From NCBI GenBank assembly GCA_948146395.1, contig OX411543.1, positions 71,414,948 through 71,478,947 of the forward strand: a stretch of 64,000 nucleotides of DNA, given 5' to 3'. Made by a program: the position numbers and the translations under genes. Below are positions 1 through 12,735 of the stretch, one piece after another; positions within the stretch are counted from its first letter, which is position 1, and every line of letters starts with the position of its first letter. Under the pieces are notes generated by a model. The model did no database searches and had not been told where the DNA came from. It was given only the letters and a program-made list of their open reading frames with translations. The stretch comes from Fragum whitleyi. Its lineage: Eukaryota > Mollusca > Bivalvia > Cardiida > Cardiidae.

Positions 1-2857
1 AACAAATAAACTGAAAGCGGATCCTCAAAGACGACTTGTAGTCAAAAGATTGTTGCTTCTGTCGACAGACGGAATTTCACGGGGTTGCTGTAGACGACAG
101 ATCAGAATTATTTTTTGATTGCCGACGTCGACAGATATGCGTAACTGTGACAAAGCTTTTTTCGCTTTTAGCATTAATTCATAAACAAATCAATTGTTGT
201 CCTATTCAAAGCCACCCGCAAGTATTCTTTCTTACTAGGGATACACAACATTTGGATAGATATACAATGTAGAAAAATGAGATAAGTTTTTGATATGAGA
301 CGACGTAAATATCATTGCTTCATAATTGATCTGCTTGAATTCGAAAAAAGTATACATAAGTATCCGTTCATTTTCGGCGTATTATATAGAGTTTAGGCAT
401 CATCAAAAACAGGGTCGACGTAAAACTCCTTTCAGCTTGTCCTTAATGTTATCAACTTGGAAAAGTTTCGGCCTCACTATGAAAATTAGATTCCATTGTT
501 CATGTTTCTCAATTCAGGTATCAAGGTTCAAATCAAGAGGCACAAAACCTGTAGTGCAATTTCCACAGAATTACAATGAAGCTATGCGTGTCTTAATATT
601 TATTGAATGAATTCAGACACGTTTGAGTTCATAATAAAACATTTGACGACACAAAACACTTTCGAAAGGTATTCCAAAAGTTCGTGGACTGACGCCATAT
701 CTCAAAGACTGCTAATCTTATGAAATTACAATTCATATAATCTTAATGTGCTTTCTTGTCTTTGTAAACACACCAAATGTATTGGAAGTAGGCCGGGCAG
801 AGACCTTTATATGAGCGACGAAAGATATGCACTTTGCCCCAAGCGGCGCACACCGCAAGTTTATAACGTACGCAATCGACGTCGAGATATTCAAAACACA
901 AAATATTTTTGTAAGTTATTCAATAAAATCACTCCAAATTTCGGTTTAAATACATAATTACTTAGTATGTCATTTTATCGTCATCCTCATATTAAAGTGC
1001 TATATCTAGCTAGCGTCAGGTATCTAAATACCCTTACAATCTGTCATTACAATTTTAGCCGTCTTTTCAAACAGTTGACACTTGTCATTCATTTTTTGCC
1101 AAATTAAGGTTGTGTAATAATCGCTTTTTACACAATCATGGTTATTGAATATGTTTCGTTGTGTAAAATATTTTGTGGGTGTGCTTGACTTAGTGTCAAT
1201 GACAATCATTTCGATCACCTGCTCTCATCAAGTATCAATTTCTGTCACAGAACGCAACCCAACTTTCTGAAAGACCTGGTGGTTTCATTTTATGTTCAAC
1301 CCATGTTCATCAAAGTACTCTATTCTTTCAACACATAAATTCATCCGGATATACCACTGCGTCAGTATTGAAATAGGATGCGAAATTACAAGAAACTTAG
1401 TTGAGTTTTAGGTTACATAGTTGGTGCTTATTTCACAGAATGAAATACGTTTAATAAGAAAGATTATCTCTGTGCCGCTTGACATAACGTGTGTCTCTAT
1501 GAACGCGTTATGGGAGTTAACAGGATAAAATTGGTATACATTAACACCTTCATGTTTAATATTCATTAAATGACAAGTTCAATAATTTCCTTCGGCAAGT
1601 TTTTGAGATATATAGAAAGTCCACAGACTTCTGGAACAACCCTCGTATAATATTTGAAATATACATGTAGAGAACGTCGAACCATATAAGTTGGTTTATT
1701 AAGAAATAACAGATTAAAGAAGAATAAATAGAGGATAATCGTTTGTTTCAGTGTAAGATCGATTTATATTTCATTGAGTGAACAACAAAAGCTATATTTT
1801 CACGAGTGGCAGAGCCACGAGTGAAAATATAGCTTTTGTTTTTCACGAAATGAAATATTAATCGATCTTACTCGAAAAACAAACGATTATTCTATTTCTT
1901 TAATGCAAAAATGTAACAAAATGTGTAATTTCTAGGACATATTTTCGTAAAGCGCGTCATTTTGCGCGAGATTACTATGCAACGTTCATTGTGACGTCAT
2001 TTATTTCGCCCCGCTAGATGACGTCAGATAGGACGAAATGCACCAAGGCAGGGTATAAGTTTTTGATAATTTCACTGCTTTTGTGGTGCGATTATCAAGT
2101 GATAATCTACCGTTATTTCTCGATAAACCACCGAAAAGCATTAAAGAAAACTTAATACACCCGGCCTGACACCAATTCGAATATTTGTCCAGGTAATCAT
2201 GTTGTTTCATTTTCTCTGCGACCGCTTGCATAAGTCGTAACAATTCTTGTAAAGGTGTGTTGTGATGTCAAATGTTCTACAATGCATTCAGACGAGTCCG
2301 TTTCCATTTCACAATAATAACACATGTATTACTGCATTGTGATTCTTTAAGAAGAATTACCCTACCGAGTATGGGCCTTTTTACTTTGACATTGATACCT
2401 GAATCGAGAAACATGAACAATGGCATATAAATTTTCATAATGAGACCGAAACCTTTCCAAGTTGATAACATTAAGGACAAGCTGACCCTAGCATCAAAAC
2501 ATGTGATTGGTGATGTGTACCTAAGAACTCTATAATATGTCGAATATGTACGGATAACTTGAGTAGATTTTTTTGAACTCAGTCAGATCAGTTATGAAGC
2601 AATGATAGATACACCATCTGATATCAAATACTTATCATATTTTTCTGCATTGTATATCTGTACAAATGGTGTGTTTTTCTAGTAAGTAAGGATACTGTGT
2701 GTGGCTTTTAAAAAGAATAACATATAAAGTTTATGAACTAAGACCAGAAGCCCAAATATTGTATTTGCAAGCATTGTCAGAGTAACGCATACGTGTCTGT
2801 CGACATTTTTTTGACTTCACGTCGTCTTTGAGGACTCACTTTAAGTCTATTTGTTTG
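1..2857. repeat. Long inverted-repeat (foldback-like) element
   Basis: The first ~610 bases recur in reverse complement at about 2277-2857, with small indels. Landmarks pair: TCCTCAAAGACGAC (from ~22) with its complement near 2822-2835, GATATACAATG (~257) with its complement near 2650, and CTTAATGTTATCAACTTGG (~442) with its complement near 2457-2475. The arms enclose ~1.65 kb of unrelated sequence that contains a hairpin (1733-1897). The left arm may begin before the window, so the outer end and any target duplication cannot be judged. Long terminal inverted repeats suggest a foldback or other non-autonomous DNA transposon; no transposase was recognised inside. Confidence 0.65.
1733..1897. 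repeat. Hairpin MITE core (near-perfect palindrome)
   Basis: Two arms of roughly 80 bp meet at ~1813 around GTGGC-AGA-GCCAC. The left arm starts ATAATCGTTTGTTT and the right arm ends AAACAAACGATTAT. It resembles the hairpins at 33514-33666 and 19868-19945, which also carry a GAGG/CCGAG-type loop. It is followed by two TGACGTCA sites (1992 and 2021). Confidence 0.7.
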
Positions 2858-3600
2858 AATTATGGCTTCAAATTTGGAAGAAATATCGGCGGTTGATTAG
2901 ACTTAAATCGTGTTCAAATTAATCTAGCATTTATTGAGAGAGTATCGAAATATTTGAGCTTAAAAACAAATTTCATAACTTTTCACTGGAAGCCTCTAAA
3001 TAATTAATAAATGCGGCTTTTTTGGGGGGGAGGGATACGATAAAAGATTTATTTTCTTGAAGCGCTGAACACTTACACGTTTATTTAACAAATTTAGAAT
3101 ACCAGAGCTTCGTTCTTTTACTCACAAGAATAAATCTATTTGACCTACCATCTTCTTGACACAATTCGCTGAATCTATCGTAGTTGATTCTCATCTGTCG
3201 TCGCCGCAACCGGTTGTACGATGTGATTATTGTCAACCATATTGATGATGCATGCTCCGTCTGACGTACGAAAATCATTCCTCGAGTACCGATACCCTTC
3301 TAGATTGGCAGACCTGTCCCATCTACGCTATCCTCCGGATTATCGATGAATTAGGACAGGCTCGCCGGTCAAGTAAACATCGGGAATTAAACATACGTGC
3401 TTCAAAAAGACGAAATTTTACAAAATATTTCCGTTATATTGGAAAAGAAACAAATACGCATTAGACAAAGACATATTTTAATCAAATATTCAGACCATCG
3501 AGCCATTGTACAACATAGAAACAAAGAATTGTTAACATGAGTGACAAGAAATAGGGTAACAAAAGGGATTATACTGGCAGTGGACAAACTGTATCCTTAA
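2858..3600. other. Unassigned intergenic stretch
   Basis: No gene recognised. The part at about 3110-3400 is more GC-rich than its surroundings and holds short overlapping open frames on both strands, but no domain was recognised and the frames are interrupted. Confidence 0.3.
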
Positions 3601-3842
3601 TGAGCCTGTGCATGATATTTTCAACAATTTCAAATGTACGCCAAGCAAAGACTCTGGCCAGTTTGTCTATATGCACAGACTGTCCAGAGTCTTAACTTTG
3701 TGTTTTGTAGAAAGATGAAGTCTCAAAGTATCTAAAAACATTCAAGCAATTGTCTAATTACAATATTTTTGCTATCAATGCTGCTCAATGTTTGTTCCTC
3801 ACGCACACGTCATATTGTTGGAAATATCACGCACAGGCTCAA
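3601..3842. repeat. MITE, TGAGCCTG family, copy 1
   Basis: Terminal inverted repeats: the left end TGAGCCTGTGCATGATATTT mirrors the right end, which reads (complement) GAGCCTGTGCGTGATATTTC. An inner hairpin centres on a GACTCTGGCCAG / CTGTCCAGAGTC pair. At least five other copies of this family lie in the window (29600, 41790, 48852, 49600, 61265). Confidence 0.7.
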
Positions 3843-4213
3843 AAACAACAAATTTCATATGACAAATTTGGTGGACTCACTGTAATATGTCATTTTCCCT
3901 TATACAAAATACCCCTTCAAGATATCTGAACGCTGCATAAATAATGCCAATTCATTTCTAATTCAGCTTTAAAAATGCAAAGAATTGTACAAAGTACATT
4001 TTCTCAGCCAATAAAAAAACATTTAGATGTAAGTTATTCATGAGCATGTCATTCAAAAAAATGTAATTCGTCCTCAATTTCGTGAGTAATATCAATTTTA
4101 CAACCAGGTCAGATGTAGTTTCTCTATCGATCTCTAGGTCTCTTCCCTTTTCTTCCATTGATTCATAGAGCATCAAGACCTAGCCAAAGACTTTGAAGAG
4201 GTGTGAGAGACAG

Positions 4214-4635
4214 TGCCGAGTTCATTCGGAACATCGCTCGGACTTTTCCGTAATCTGGAAAGTTCCTCGGACGTAAGTGTAGTAATTTTTGGGTCATTTT
4301 TTAGGTAATTCGGCTCCTGGCGGTACTTCGGTTAATAGGCTTGTAGAAAATCACAATTTATCAATTCTCTCCTATCATCTTTGGAGATCTTTTGGGCATA
4401 CTATAATTTGATGACAAAACGCAGTAAACCACTGCGTTTTGTTATCAAATCATAATATGCCCACTTTTATTCTTTCGTTGATATTATTTTATGCAACGTC
4501 ATCCCTAGCGGGATCGCTGATGTTTGTGACGTCATATAAGCCTACGCGGGAAATGACGCTCTTTCATGGCTGCGTCCGTATTATTCCCGAGGTCTATTCC
4601 GTAGAATCGCCGAGGGTTTCCGAGTGTGCCGAGTG
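4214..4635. mobile_element. MITE with 9-bp target duplication, copy 1
   Basis: The element spans 4223-4626 (404 bp). It is flanked by TGCCGAGTT (4214-4222) and TGCCGAGTG (4627-4635), a 9-bp duplication with one mismatch. Ends are imperfect inverted repeats: CATTCGGAACATCGCTCGG on the left, and CACTCGGAAACCCTCGGCG as the complement of the right end. The centre is a palindrome (about 4398-4462) around an AAAACGCAGT / ACTGCGTTTT pair. One TGACGTCA site lies at 4527-4534. The same family is at 13228-13619. A 9-bp duplication fits Mutator-like (MULE) elements; Merlin is an alternative. Confidence 0.8.
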
Positions 4636-4639
4636 AACA

Positions 4640-5630
4640 CCAAAGATCTAATGATGAAATGGATGGTTTGTGGCGACTTGCTCGGATCACCAGCATTATT
4701 GTACTTTTTTGTGTGAAATAAATTATCAATCTATTTTATAAAAACAATACATTTCAAAATGAATCAACACCATTAAAAATCTGCACACGATCAAACAATT
4801 AGTAATATATTTATTTATTATTTGTGTACAGAAGTTTATTCTATCCGTTTTTCAAGATGGAAAACTTTATAGTAATACACTCTTTTGGATATCTATCATT
4901 GTCATACGAGTGCATTAGGTCATCCAATACATGTTTTACAGACGAAATGGGAGAATATTGGTTCATAGGAGTCATTTGCCAGATTCAGAACGAGCTGTAA
5001 AATCACATACGCTCTGAAACAGGTTGAAAAGTGGCTTGCAAAACTGAACACTGTATATTTTTTCGATTTTCTGAACACAATGAAGACCTTAAATCTGATA
5101 TCAGTAGCACTTACGTCATGTATTTTAAACGTGTCCCTTCAGGGATCGATTCAAAACTTTTCCGTTTTCTTTCTTAAGAAATAAAGAGAAAATTGTTATA
5201 CGTTTTTAAAATCTATACATATGCAGTAGAATCTTTCTCGAATGTTATGCAAACGATAATACATAACTTTGCGAAACGGATTCGCACATGAGTATACGTA
5301 TTCAAATTCTTTATTTCTTTCTTTTCTTTTCAATGCCAGAATATGAACAAAGTAAGATTTGGTGCAAGTGAAACAATGTTTGGAATGAGACATAGAAAAT
5401 GTTATAATAGATGCAAACAAGAAATAAGAAGGCGTGTGATTCAATGGTGAAAAATCATGTTTTTCAGATATAACTTTACATGGATATGTGCATCTTTTTT
5501 CAGCCCTGTGTTTAGTTAACAAAACGGTGCAAGCTGTTTGCTAATTTGCGGGTTTGCATCATTTGTCACCAGGGCAGATAACAGCAGCTCAAGTTATAAA
5601 ATTGAGATACATTATAAGTTTTTGCAGGAC
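4640..5630. other. Intergenic, nothing recognised
   Basis: AT-rich sequence with short open frames only. No repeat family or gene was recognised. Confidence 0.4.
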
Positions 5631-5639
5631 AAAAAAAAA

Positions 5640-6090
5640 GAGAGATTACGTAAAGCCAATAACATTAAGGCCCATTTTTCTTTCACTCGTTTTTTTTTTT
5701 TTCAAACTTAAATTTTCGATAGTTTAAGGTCAATAAGATCTGTTTTGCTTCTCAATTATGAAATTTTATGAAATCATGACAATTAGACTAGGAAAAAATG
5801 GCAAAAAAACTAATTTTTACGTTAAAGTACCTTTTTCCATGATGCAGCCTTGAATTGAGAAAATTCTATAAAAATGTCTTGGAAATTTTGTAGGAAGATT
5901 ATACAGCACCATGCCATAAGTGAGTCAAGATTTTTAATGACTGCGCTATAAATATTTTATCAGTACTATGTATATTCAGGTTAACCAATTAGGCTCAGGG
6001 GTTCCTGAGATATGACGTCGGACGGACCCGAGCACAAGCCGGTGACTATGATATGCTCCCCTGATTTTTTTCGGGGAGCGTAAAAATGAA
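5640..6090 (+). repeat. Dispersed repeat ending in GGGGAGCGTAAAAA
   Basis: Starts around a TAACATTAAGGCCC segment and ends with a small hairpin, ATGCTCCCC...GGGGAGCGT, followed by an A run, after a short GGACGGAC-type stretch. The same end structure closes the repeat at 7780-8157, and in reverse complement opens the one at 12736-12960. This is a microsatellite-plus-hairpin repeat class; start boundary uncertain. Confidence 0.55.
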
Positions 6091-7779
6091 AAGATAACAA
6101 TAATAATACATTCAGTCAAACATTAAGATTTAGTCAAGGCTTGGAATCGACACTGTTAAATGACCACATTTCTTCTAATTTCATTTTTTACATTCAACAC
6201 TTAAGAGTGCGTTTTTGCGAAACTTGAATACGAGGGTCATCTAAGAAACAGAGCGACCAGATCTTTATCTCGAAAGCTAAAAAAGATATTAAAACGAAAT
6301 TTTACATGCATTTACATCATTTTCTCCTGCATTTATTTTTAATATCAACCAGCATGTTGCAATGACGTAGTGTTGATGACGTCACAAAGAATGATGCCAT
6401 TACGTTAACCATGGCTAGAGGAATGAGTGTTTAATTTCATATAATCGAAGAAGATGGAAAGGCCGTTTTGCATTGAATATTAGGAATGGATAAAGTATTT
6501 TCTCACTGTATCTTATTTCTAATGTTTTTACATCAGTGGTTTACATCAATTTTAGCTAAAAACTTCATTTTTGCATGATGTTAATCATATAGATAAGAAA
6601 ATATTTGCGTTTTTTTATCGAGACTTTTTTGTTGAAGATGCCATGGAATATCCTTAGAAACACATTTAATGATGCAAAATCTCTTGTCAAGCTTGTGAGT
6701 CGATCAATGTAGACTTGCATTTGGATACCCTATCATTTTTCAGAACGACGTTGTCAGATAAAAGGAATGTATTCGTCATGACATGAAATTTGACGTTATT
6801 TCTTTCGAAAATTATACAACCATTGTCTACCACAAAGATATATCACCAGAAAACATTTATTGATGTTATTTGGATTTTAAAAAACACCACCAGGCAGTTT
6901 AATATGAAGTTATTTTAAATATTGAAACATAAAGGGTTTAACGTGGCCAAAACGACACAATAGCACGTCCTTCTGTTGCCTAGCAACAAAGGTTCCATAC
7001 AATGTATGAAGGTAGGGGTCTGCCAAACATTGAAGGAAGAAACTAAACAATAGCGGAACAATAATCTCATATATATGAACTAGTTTGGCATTATAGCTTT
7101 AACCTCACTTTTTATAAGATAACCCACGTAGTTGTCGATTCAAATATTTATTTTTCATGAGTACTAGTATTTATTGCGTAATATTTTTTTAAGTGCCATT
7201 CAATGATAAGGACATATACTGAATCCATAAGTACCTGTTTAAATATTGCAATTTTGTAAATACATGTATCTTATTTTTCATACAATAGTAGCATGCGTTA
7301 TATAAAAAAACTTTCGCCGACAAACAGCTCTAGAGATGAAACACTAATGCTTATCAAATTGAATAAAGTTTGTAATTAATAAATACTTATAAATCAAACT
7401 GTAACCATTCTAACTGCGAAGTTTTATTTACAAAAAAAGCCGACAACTCTTTAAATTTGAAAGATATTGCATGATTTAAGAAGACTTGTTTCTTAGAATG
7501 TGCAAATCTCTTTTGTTAATTGGCGAATTTTGCTTGAGTCTAAGAAGAAAAATATTTTTTCTTTTTGTTTTGAAATAAATACATGTATTTGAGAGTTGTT
7601 CATAGATAAGGAATGAATTTAAAAAATCCTTTGTCCACAGAAAAGTCCCACATCAGTTAAAAACCGTCTTTTTAAATTAATTGAAATTTCTATCTTGTAT
7701 CATGGTATTTTTAAAATTCAAATCGACATATTTGATAGGTTAAAAAGGAGAAATGAAAGAATAACTGGATTTTACGCGC
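6091..7779. other. Intergenic, nothing recognised
   Basis: AT-rich DNA without coding potential that could be supported. It contains one isolated TGACGTCA at 6377-6384. Confidence 0.4.
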
Positions 7780-8157
7780 TAAGGTAAAGGTAACAAACAT
7801 TAAGCCCCCTTTTTCCATGATATATTTTTTACGTAAATTTCAAATTGTTTATAGTAAAGGGCATATGATTTGGTACTCAAATATGAAATTTCATTAAATT
7901 CTGACTATTAGACAAGGAGAAATTTGAGAAAACTGTCTTGTACCCTAAGTCCCTTTTCCCGCGACGAGGCCTCAAATCCAAAAACCGTCACAGATGCATC
8001 AACACTATACCATAGGAAGTTCACATGGTAAGTTTCATTTGATTTGGTCCAAGGGTTATGGAGAAATAGGTGGGGACGGACGGACGGAATAACTGACTGA
8101 CGGACGGACGGACAGACGAAGCGGCGGCTATATGCTCTCCCTTCGGGGAGCATAAAA
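7780..8157 (+). repeat. Dispersed repeat with (ACGG)n and hairpin end
   Basis: AACATTAAGCCCCC start, about 260 bp of unit-like sequence, then a GACGGACGGACGG microsatellite (~8074-8120) and a hairpin, GCTCTCCC-TTC-GGGGAGC, before an A run. Same family as 5640-6090 and 12736-12960. The open frame on the other strand (a PSVRQSV-type translation) is only the microsatellite. Confidence 0.65.
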
Positions 8158-8159
8158 AA

Positions 8160-9530
8160 CTATCGTGTCACCATCGCATAATCGTACTACTTTTTATGTT
8201 TGTTGATCTTTGAGGTTCTTAATGAAACGGCACATAGTAAATCATTATTTCACTAAGTGACAGAAAAATATCATATATTGAATGCATGAACAAATGATAT
8301 ATCAAATCATGTTAAAATATCGACGTTTTTAATCACCGTGACGTAACGTTTGTAGCTTCAACTTTTGACGCTACGACAAAGGAGTTTTTCTATTACTTAT
8401 GTGTAAGAGAGTGCATATTTCATTTTAAAAAAATGTGAACAAATAACACTCTTGTGTGCGTTGCAAAGAAATTTTGTCCAACGAATAAATGCATGCAGGC
8501 TAATTAATATTGATTCCTAAATAACGGGGATATGATAAGGAATGTTTCCGTCCGTATGTCTATTTTATGACACTTAATTTACATTAGACTGGTATCAGTC
8601 CGTTAAATAGAGCATGGTATCATTAACATTTATTTATGTATGTTAATTATTTTATACTATCCTGTAAGTTCCTATCACTTTTTTGAAGAGAAGTTAATTC
8701 ATCTTTATTTTATAAAGTTTAAGCGGATAACCTACCTTGTAAGAAACCTTGTTCACAAAATACTTCTTAAAACAGGGCCTGAATCCCAGGCTAAATTTAC
8801 ATTAACTTCCAACAATTCACACAAAAACTTTTTACATTGAAATAAATGCTTTCACGATGATCTCTTTAAGAAAAAAATCAATCAATTCATTTTTTTTTTT
8901 TTTTTCGATTAAATTCAAATCTGTAATGAAGTACTCAGGCCACCGGTCCATGTACAATACATATAAACATTTATTTACAAAAATACTATTTTCCACTTAT
9001 AATTAAATACCATAGGACTTAAACATAGCATTGTGTACTGTCTTCGAAAATTCATAACCGCATCCTGCTTCAAGATGCAGTTACAAATTCTCGGAGCAAG
9101 CTGGCTGTAAATTTCTTCAATTTATTTCGAATTATTTCCATCACTGCTGTATATGAGATTCCTAAATATATCAGTTACACAAGTTGTTAGTGGATAATCA
9201 AAACCTCGCAGTCAGCTTGAATAAGCTGGAGTTACGAGGCCTTGAGCGCCCACCGACAACATGTGTTTCTACATGTATTTTGACTAAGAATAATCAAATT
9301 TATGATTTTCTATGTTATCAAAAGACATTAAATTGTGGTGACAATCATAACATATGGAAGCAAATTCAAGTTACTCTTTTTGGATTTTTCCTAATATCGA
9401 GAGGCTTAAACAATTTCTCGTACAAGCAACTTTTCCGCAATGAGTAACTTAAAAACACGTCCACTGAATCTATAATTTTTTACAGTTTTTGGGGACATTC
9501 TAATCAATCTGGCCAAAGTTTTAAGTAGCA
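8160..9530. other. Intergenic, nothing recognised
   Basis: No gene or named repeat was recognised. It contains a homopolymer T run near 8890. Confidence 0.4.
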
Positions 9531-9535
9531 AACAG

Positions 9536-9600
9536 ACACAGAAGATTAAGATCAGACTGTACGTCGGTACAGGCTGATCTTTATCTCTACTGTCTGCAAA
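9536..9600. repeat. Small hairpin repeat (GATCAGACTG type)
   Basis: AAGATCAGACTGTAC pairs with GTACAGGCTGATCTT. Similar short palindromes lie at 52078-52140 and 58340-58385, so it is part of a dispersed MITE-like family. It sits ~330 bp beyond the stop codon of the GPCR gene. Confidence 0.5.
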
Positions 9601-9925
9601 AAAGTTTTTTGTTCAGCCGGAACATACCACGAACAGCATGGGAAGGGCAAAGAAATTGTGATCTGCTCGGATTGATTTCATTCACTATGCAGATGTCCAA
9701 GATCATGTGTCAAGTTATATGTTTTTGACAATAATCGGATACAAAAAAGTAGTACTTTCCAAAAACATGTTTTAATACTATCAAACTTCACATTTTTTTG
9801 TTCAAATCATCACTATAAACAACGACAACAATTCTAGATCATGAATAGGCGAATATCTACCTTACTAACGCCAATTTAGTTTTCTTTCGTCCTTTCATAC
9901 TCCTTGTATGACTTTTCCATACAGT

Positions 9926-10921
9926 TCACATAAACTTTGACCTAATATAATCCTTGATTTCAATCAGCATCTGTTTCACCTCTTTCTGAAACAGTGTCCC
10001 TTTCCACAGAAAGAGAAAGAAATTGACTGCATGATTGCTAATAACCACATAAAACAGGACGGTCGCTGCGAAGATATTGTCCTTATCTATCTGGCCACTG
10101 TCATTTGATGACTGCTTTAATATAATGCTGACACCAAGCGCCAATGAGGAGGCAAACAGGTACCCAGTGATCGCAAACAATGTGCCGGTCTGTGAATCTT
10201 TGTCCGAACTTCTCCTTATCGTTGGTTTACAGCATCGAAGCTTTACTGCCAATGCGGCGTTCCCAAAGAAGGCTATTCCAAGCGGGGCAAATTTTAAAAT
10301 CGATGTAAATACGCGAAAAATGCCGCAGTATACCTTTAATTCGCCGGTAGATTCTGCAAAGCACATGGTAGCATTGTTTGTTTCATTTGAAAGCTGGTCT
10401 TGTAGTTGTTCATCATGGTGAAAAAAATCGAATCCGGCCGCCATGAGGCTAGCATGAATGCTTGATATAGCGACAATTATAGCCACCCCTATAAATGTCT
10501 TTTTCACAGAAATGTGCTCTCTAGCAAGAAAAGGAAAGAAAACACTTATCAGCCTAACTATAGTAAAAATGGCTAAAGTCCAGTTAGATGATGCTCGGGC
10601 CACGTTAGCTATTTGAATGAATGTTATTAAAAAGGCTTCAGCTCTTTCACGATCATTAGAAAAAATGTTCCACTTGTTTACCGAGATCGAGTTTGTCCAC
10701 AAGAAAATTAAATCAAACAAACAAAGTGCTATGAGAACTGATATTGTCTTGGATCTAAAAGCCTTCCGAGAGAGAATAACAATGCTTAGAATATTGCCAA
10801 TGGTACCAATATATAATAAAATTGGTTGAAAAATTTTGTGTACCCAAAATGATAGTTTACATCTGATATCGTCCTTCGGTATACAAAGATCCAAAAGAAA
10901 AGCACTGAAATAAGCCTTCAT
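9926..10921 (-). CDS. Class A (rhodopsin-like) G protein-coupled receptor, orphan, intronless
   Basis: A 331-residue protein with seven hydrophobic segments (about 30-51, 60-82, 95-125, 141-163, 200-226, 248-270, 284-306), the usual minimal length for a class A GPCR. It belongs with invertebrate peptide/orphan receptors: TM1 has the Gly-Asn of this class (IGNILSIVIL, 41-50), TM3 ends VRLISVFFP (122-130), and TM7 has NHAVNFFLF (296-304) followed by a short basic helix 8 (KGTLFQKEVK). Potential N-glycosylation sites lie in the second extracellular loop (NETNNAT, 179-185). Two core motifs are altered: the D/E of DRY is Val, and TM7 lacks the Pro of NPxxY. One open exon from ATG to TGA, with no neighbouring paralogue in the window. 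Such receptors are often lineage-expanded in molluscs. Ligand unknown; it could also be chemosensory. Confidence 0.8.
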   Translation of the reverse strand: MKAYFSAFLLDLCIPKDDIRCKLSFWVHKIFQPILLYIGTIGNILSIVILSRKAFRSKTISVLIALCLFDLIFLWTNSISVNKWNIFSNDRERAEAFLITFIQIANVARASSNWTLAIFTIVRLISVFFPFLAREHISVKKTFIGVAIIVAISSIHASLMAAGFDFFHHDEQLQDQLSNETNNATMCFAESTGELKVYCGIFRVFTSILKFAPLGIAFFGNAALAVKLRCCKPTIRRSSDKDSQTGTLFAITGYLFASSLALGVSIILKQSSNDSGQIDKDNIFAATVLFYVVISNHAVNFFLFLWKGTLFQKEVKQMLIEIKDYIRSKFM

Positions 10922-11556
10922 CTTCTATGTAATTATCCGTTTCTGTACAGACTCATTTCTTCTACTTCATGCCATGTTATGCTACGACGATCCAAAGCGC
11001 CCTTATTATATCAGTGTAACTTTACACGATGACATGATTCGAATAAATTAATTATCTTACCATTCAGAAAGTTCGATATTGTCTGCCATTATGACGGCTG
11101 GAAACAAAAGTAAGCCCTGTTTCATGACGAAAGGGCTTCGAGAAAAGCCATAGAATTCGTGTACTGCTTTGTGTTTGTACGTGTTGGTTATACTGCGACG
11201 GGGTTTCAGAAGTGCTGTGCCTTAAATCATTAAAAGTGTGCATTGGATTTTAGCCCATACCTGTTTTAACTGATACGTATGAATGAAGCTTGTTTTGTTT
11301 GTTTCAGTACGGTTTTACGCCGCTTTCATTAAATGCACGACAAATATATGTCGCATGCTTCCTGGCTTTATTGTAATTGTACATTTATGGGTGGTACAAG
11401 AAAAAGAAACTTTTGACAAAGAAAGGGACAAATACGTATATTTTTAGTAAATGATGTTGCTGACTTCAATCACTGTATGTGTAGCCTATCCAAACTAAAT
11501 GATATGTATGATCGCTTTCGTAAAACGTCACAGAAATTGGAGGATGCATCGGGGGC

Positions 11557-11557
<1 letters not shown>

Positions 11558-11614
<57 letters not shown>

Positions 11615-11615
11615 T
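11558..11615. repeat. (ATT)n microsatellite
   Basis: About 19 uninterrupted ATT/TTA triplets. Open frames reading through it are poly-isoleucine artefacts. Confidence 0.95.
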
Positions 11616-11910
11616 TACATATCATCTTCATCCTCATTAATATGAAAAACAAGTCAATACGGGCCATTTCCTGATTGAAATTGAAATTCTTTAGTAAGGG
11701 TGACACGAAACTAAGCCTCAAGGAAGCTGCGTTTCTTGTAATAACCGAGAGAAACCGAGAGAAACTTACAACAATTAGTCGAACTAAGGCGTTAGTAAAC
11801 TTGCCCTACATTTGCGCTGTTTGACGGCACGTTATGGGGAATTTCGCTATTAAATTTTCAGTTCAAGCATTTAACTTGGAAACGCAAAACTCATGGTTAA
11901 ATACACAAGC

Positions 11911-12204
11911 TTTATAATATGACCTATGTCGCGGGAGTGAAATAACCCCGTTGAATATTTTTGATATTACACGAGTGTTTATTACACTAGTGGAATAACT
12001 ATGCAAATGAGCTATAAACGAATAGCAAAGCTATTTTGTAACCGCGAAAATGACGTCATAATGTGTATATTGTGACGTCAGTTTTAAACGGCGTTATAAG
12101 TTTCGCGGAAAATTGAAATGTTTAATTTTCAATAGTTTTTATCTGTCTATAGATGACTCGTTTAATAAATTCAGTATTTCATGACCACTCATTCAATATT
12201 CTCT
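11911..12204. repeat. Dispersed CRE-bearing repeat, copy A (internally deleted)
   Basis: Matches 19551-19970 over both ends (TTATAATATGACC start; TCATTCAATAT end) but lacks about 115 bp from the middle of that copy, including one hairpin arm. It contains two TGACGTCA palindromes (12051 and 12073) ahead of GCGTTATAAGTTTCGCGG, an arrangement repeated in copy B. Confidence 0.75.
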
Positions 12205-12735
12205 ATTTATATGATATTGACCTGTGCAAGCATAACCAGATTTTTTACGCCGAATCCAAGCATATCAAAATGGTCCAGAACTACTCGTTATTAAACCCTA
12301 AACATACCAGGTACGTTCCGGTTATGGTCGTGAAAGGTTCTGAAAAAGATACCCCACTTTTCACATGAACTAACATGTAAGGCGTTGTACCATTTAAAAA
12401 GTTTGAAAACAATTTTACATCCTAAACGTAGGGTTCCATGTTTATATCAACGTCAATTTTGACCAGACTGCGACCATTCAAACATTCATTTGTCATGTTC
12501 TGTCAGAGAAAAGTGAGTTTTTTCAGTGGACTACAACCAAAATAACCCATTGAAAATTATTTGAGAACCGGATGCCACCTTCTGGTCGCTTTATCATTGT
12601 TTTGAATCTAAATAATTTCTTGTTAAAAGGGCTCTAGACTGGGTGGCAAAGTATTTTCTTTTGAGGACTCTATGTTAAATATTGGAATTCATGATTTCTA
12701 TCGTCTAAAGTTTTTAGCAAGAAGGTAATTTCACA

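Noticed and set aside
3081..3464. Possible exon in a GC-richer patch (minus frame with ITSYNRLRRRQMRINYDRF, donor-like GTGAGT)
   Set aside because: No recognisable domain, no partner exons in phase, and competing frames on both strands. It could be an old transposase fragment but cannot be supported.
5196..5522. 108-codon open frame on the minus strand
   Set aside because: Composition and lack of any motif suggest chance; no splice or repeat context.
11470..11721. Open frames with poly-isoleucine on both strands
   Set aside because: They read through the (ATT)n microsatellite.
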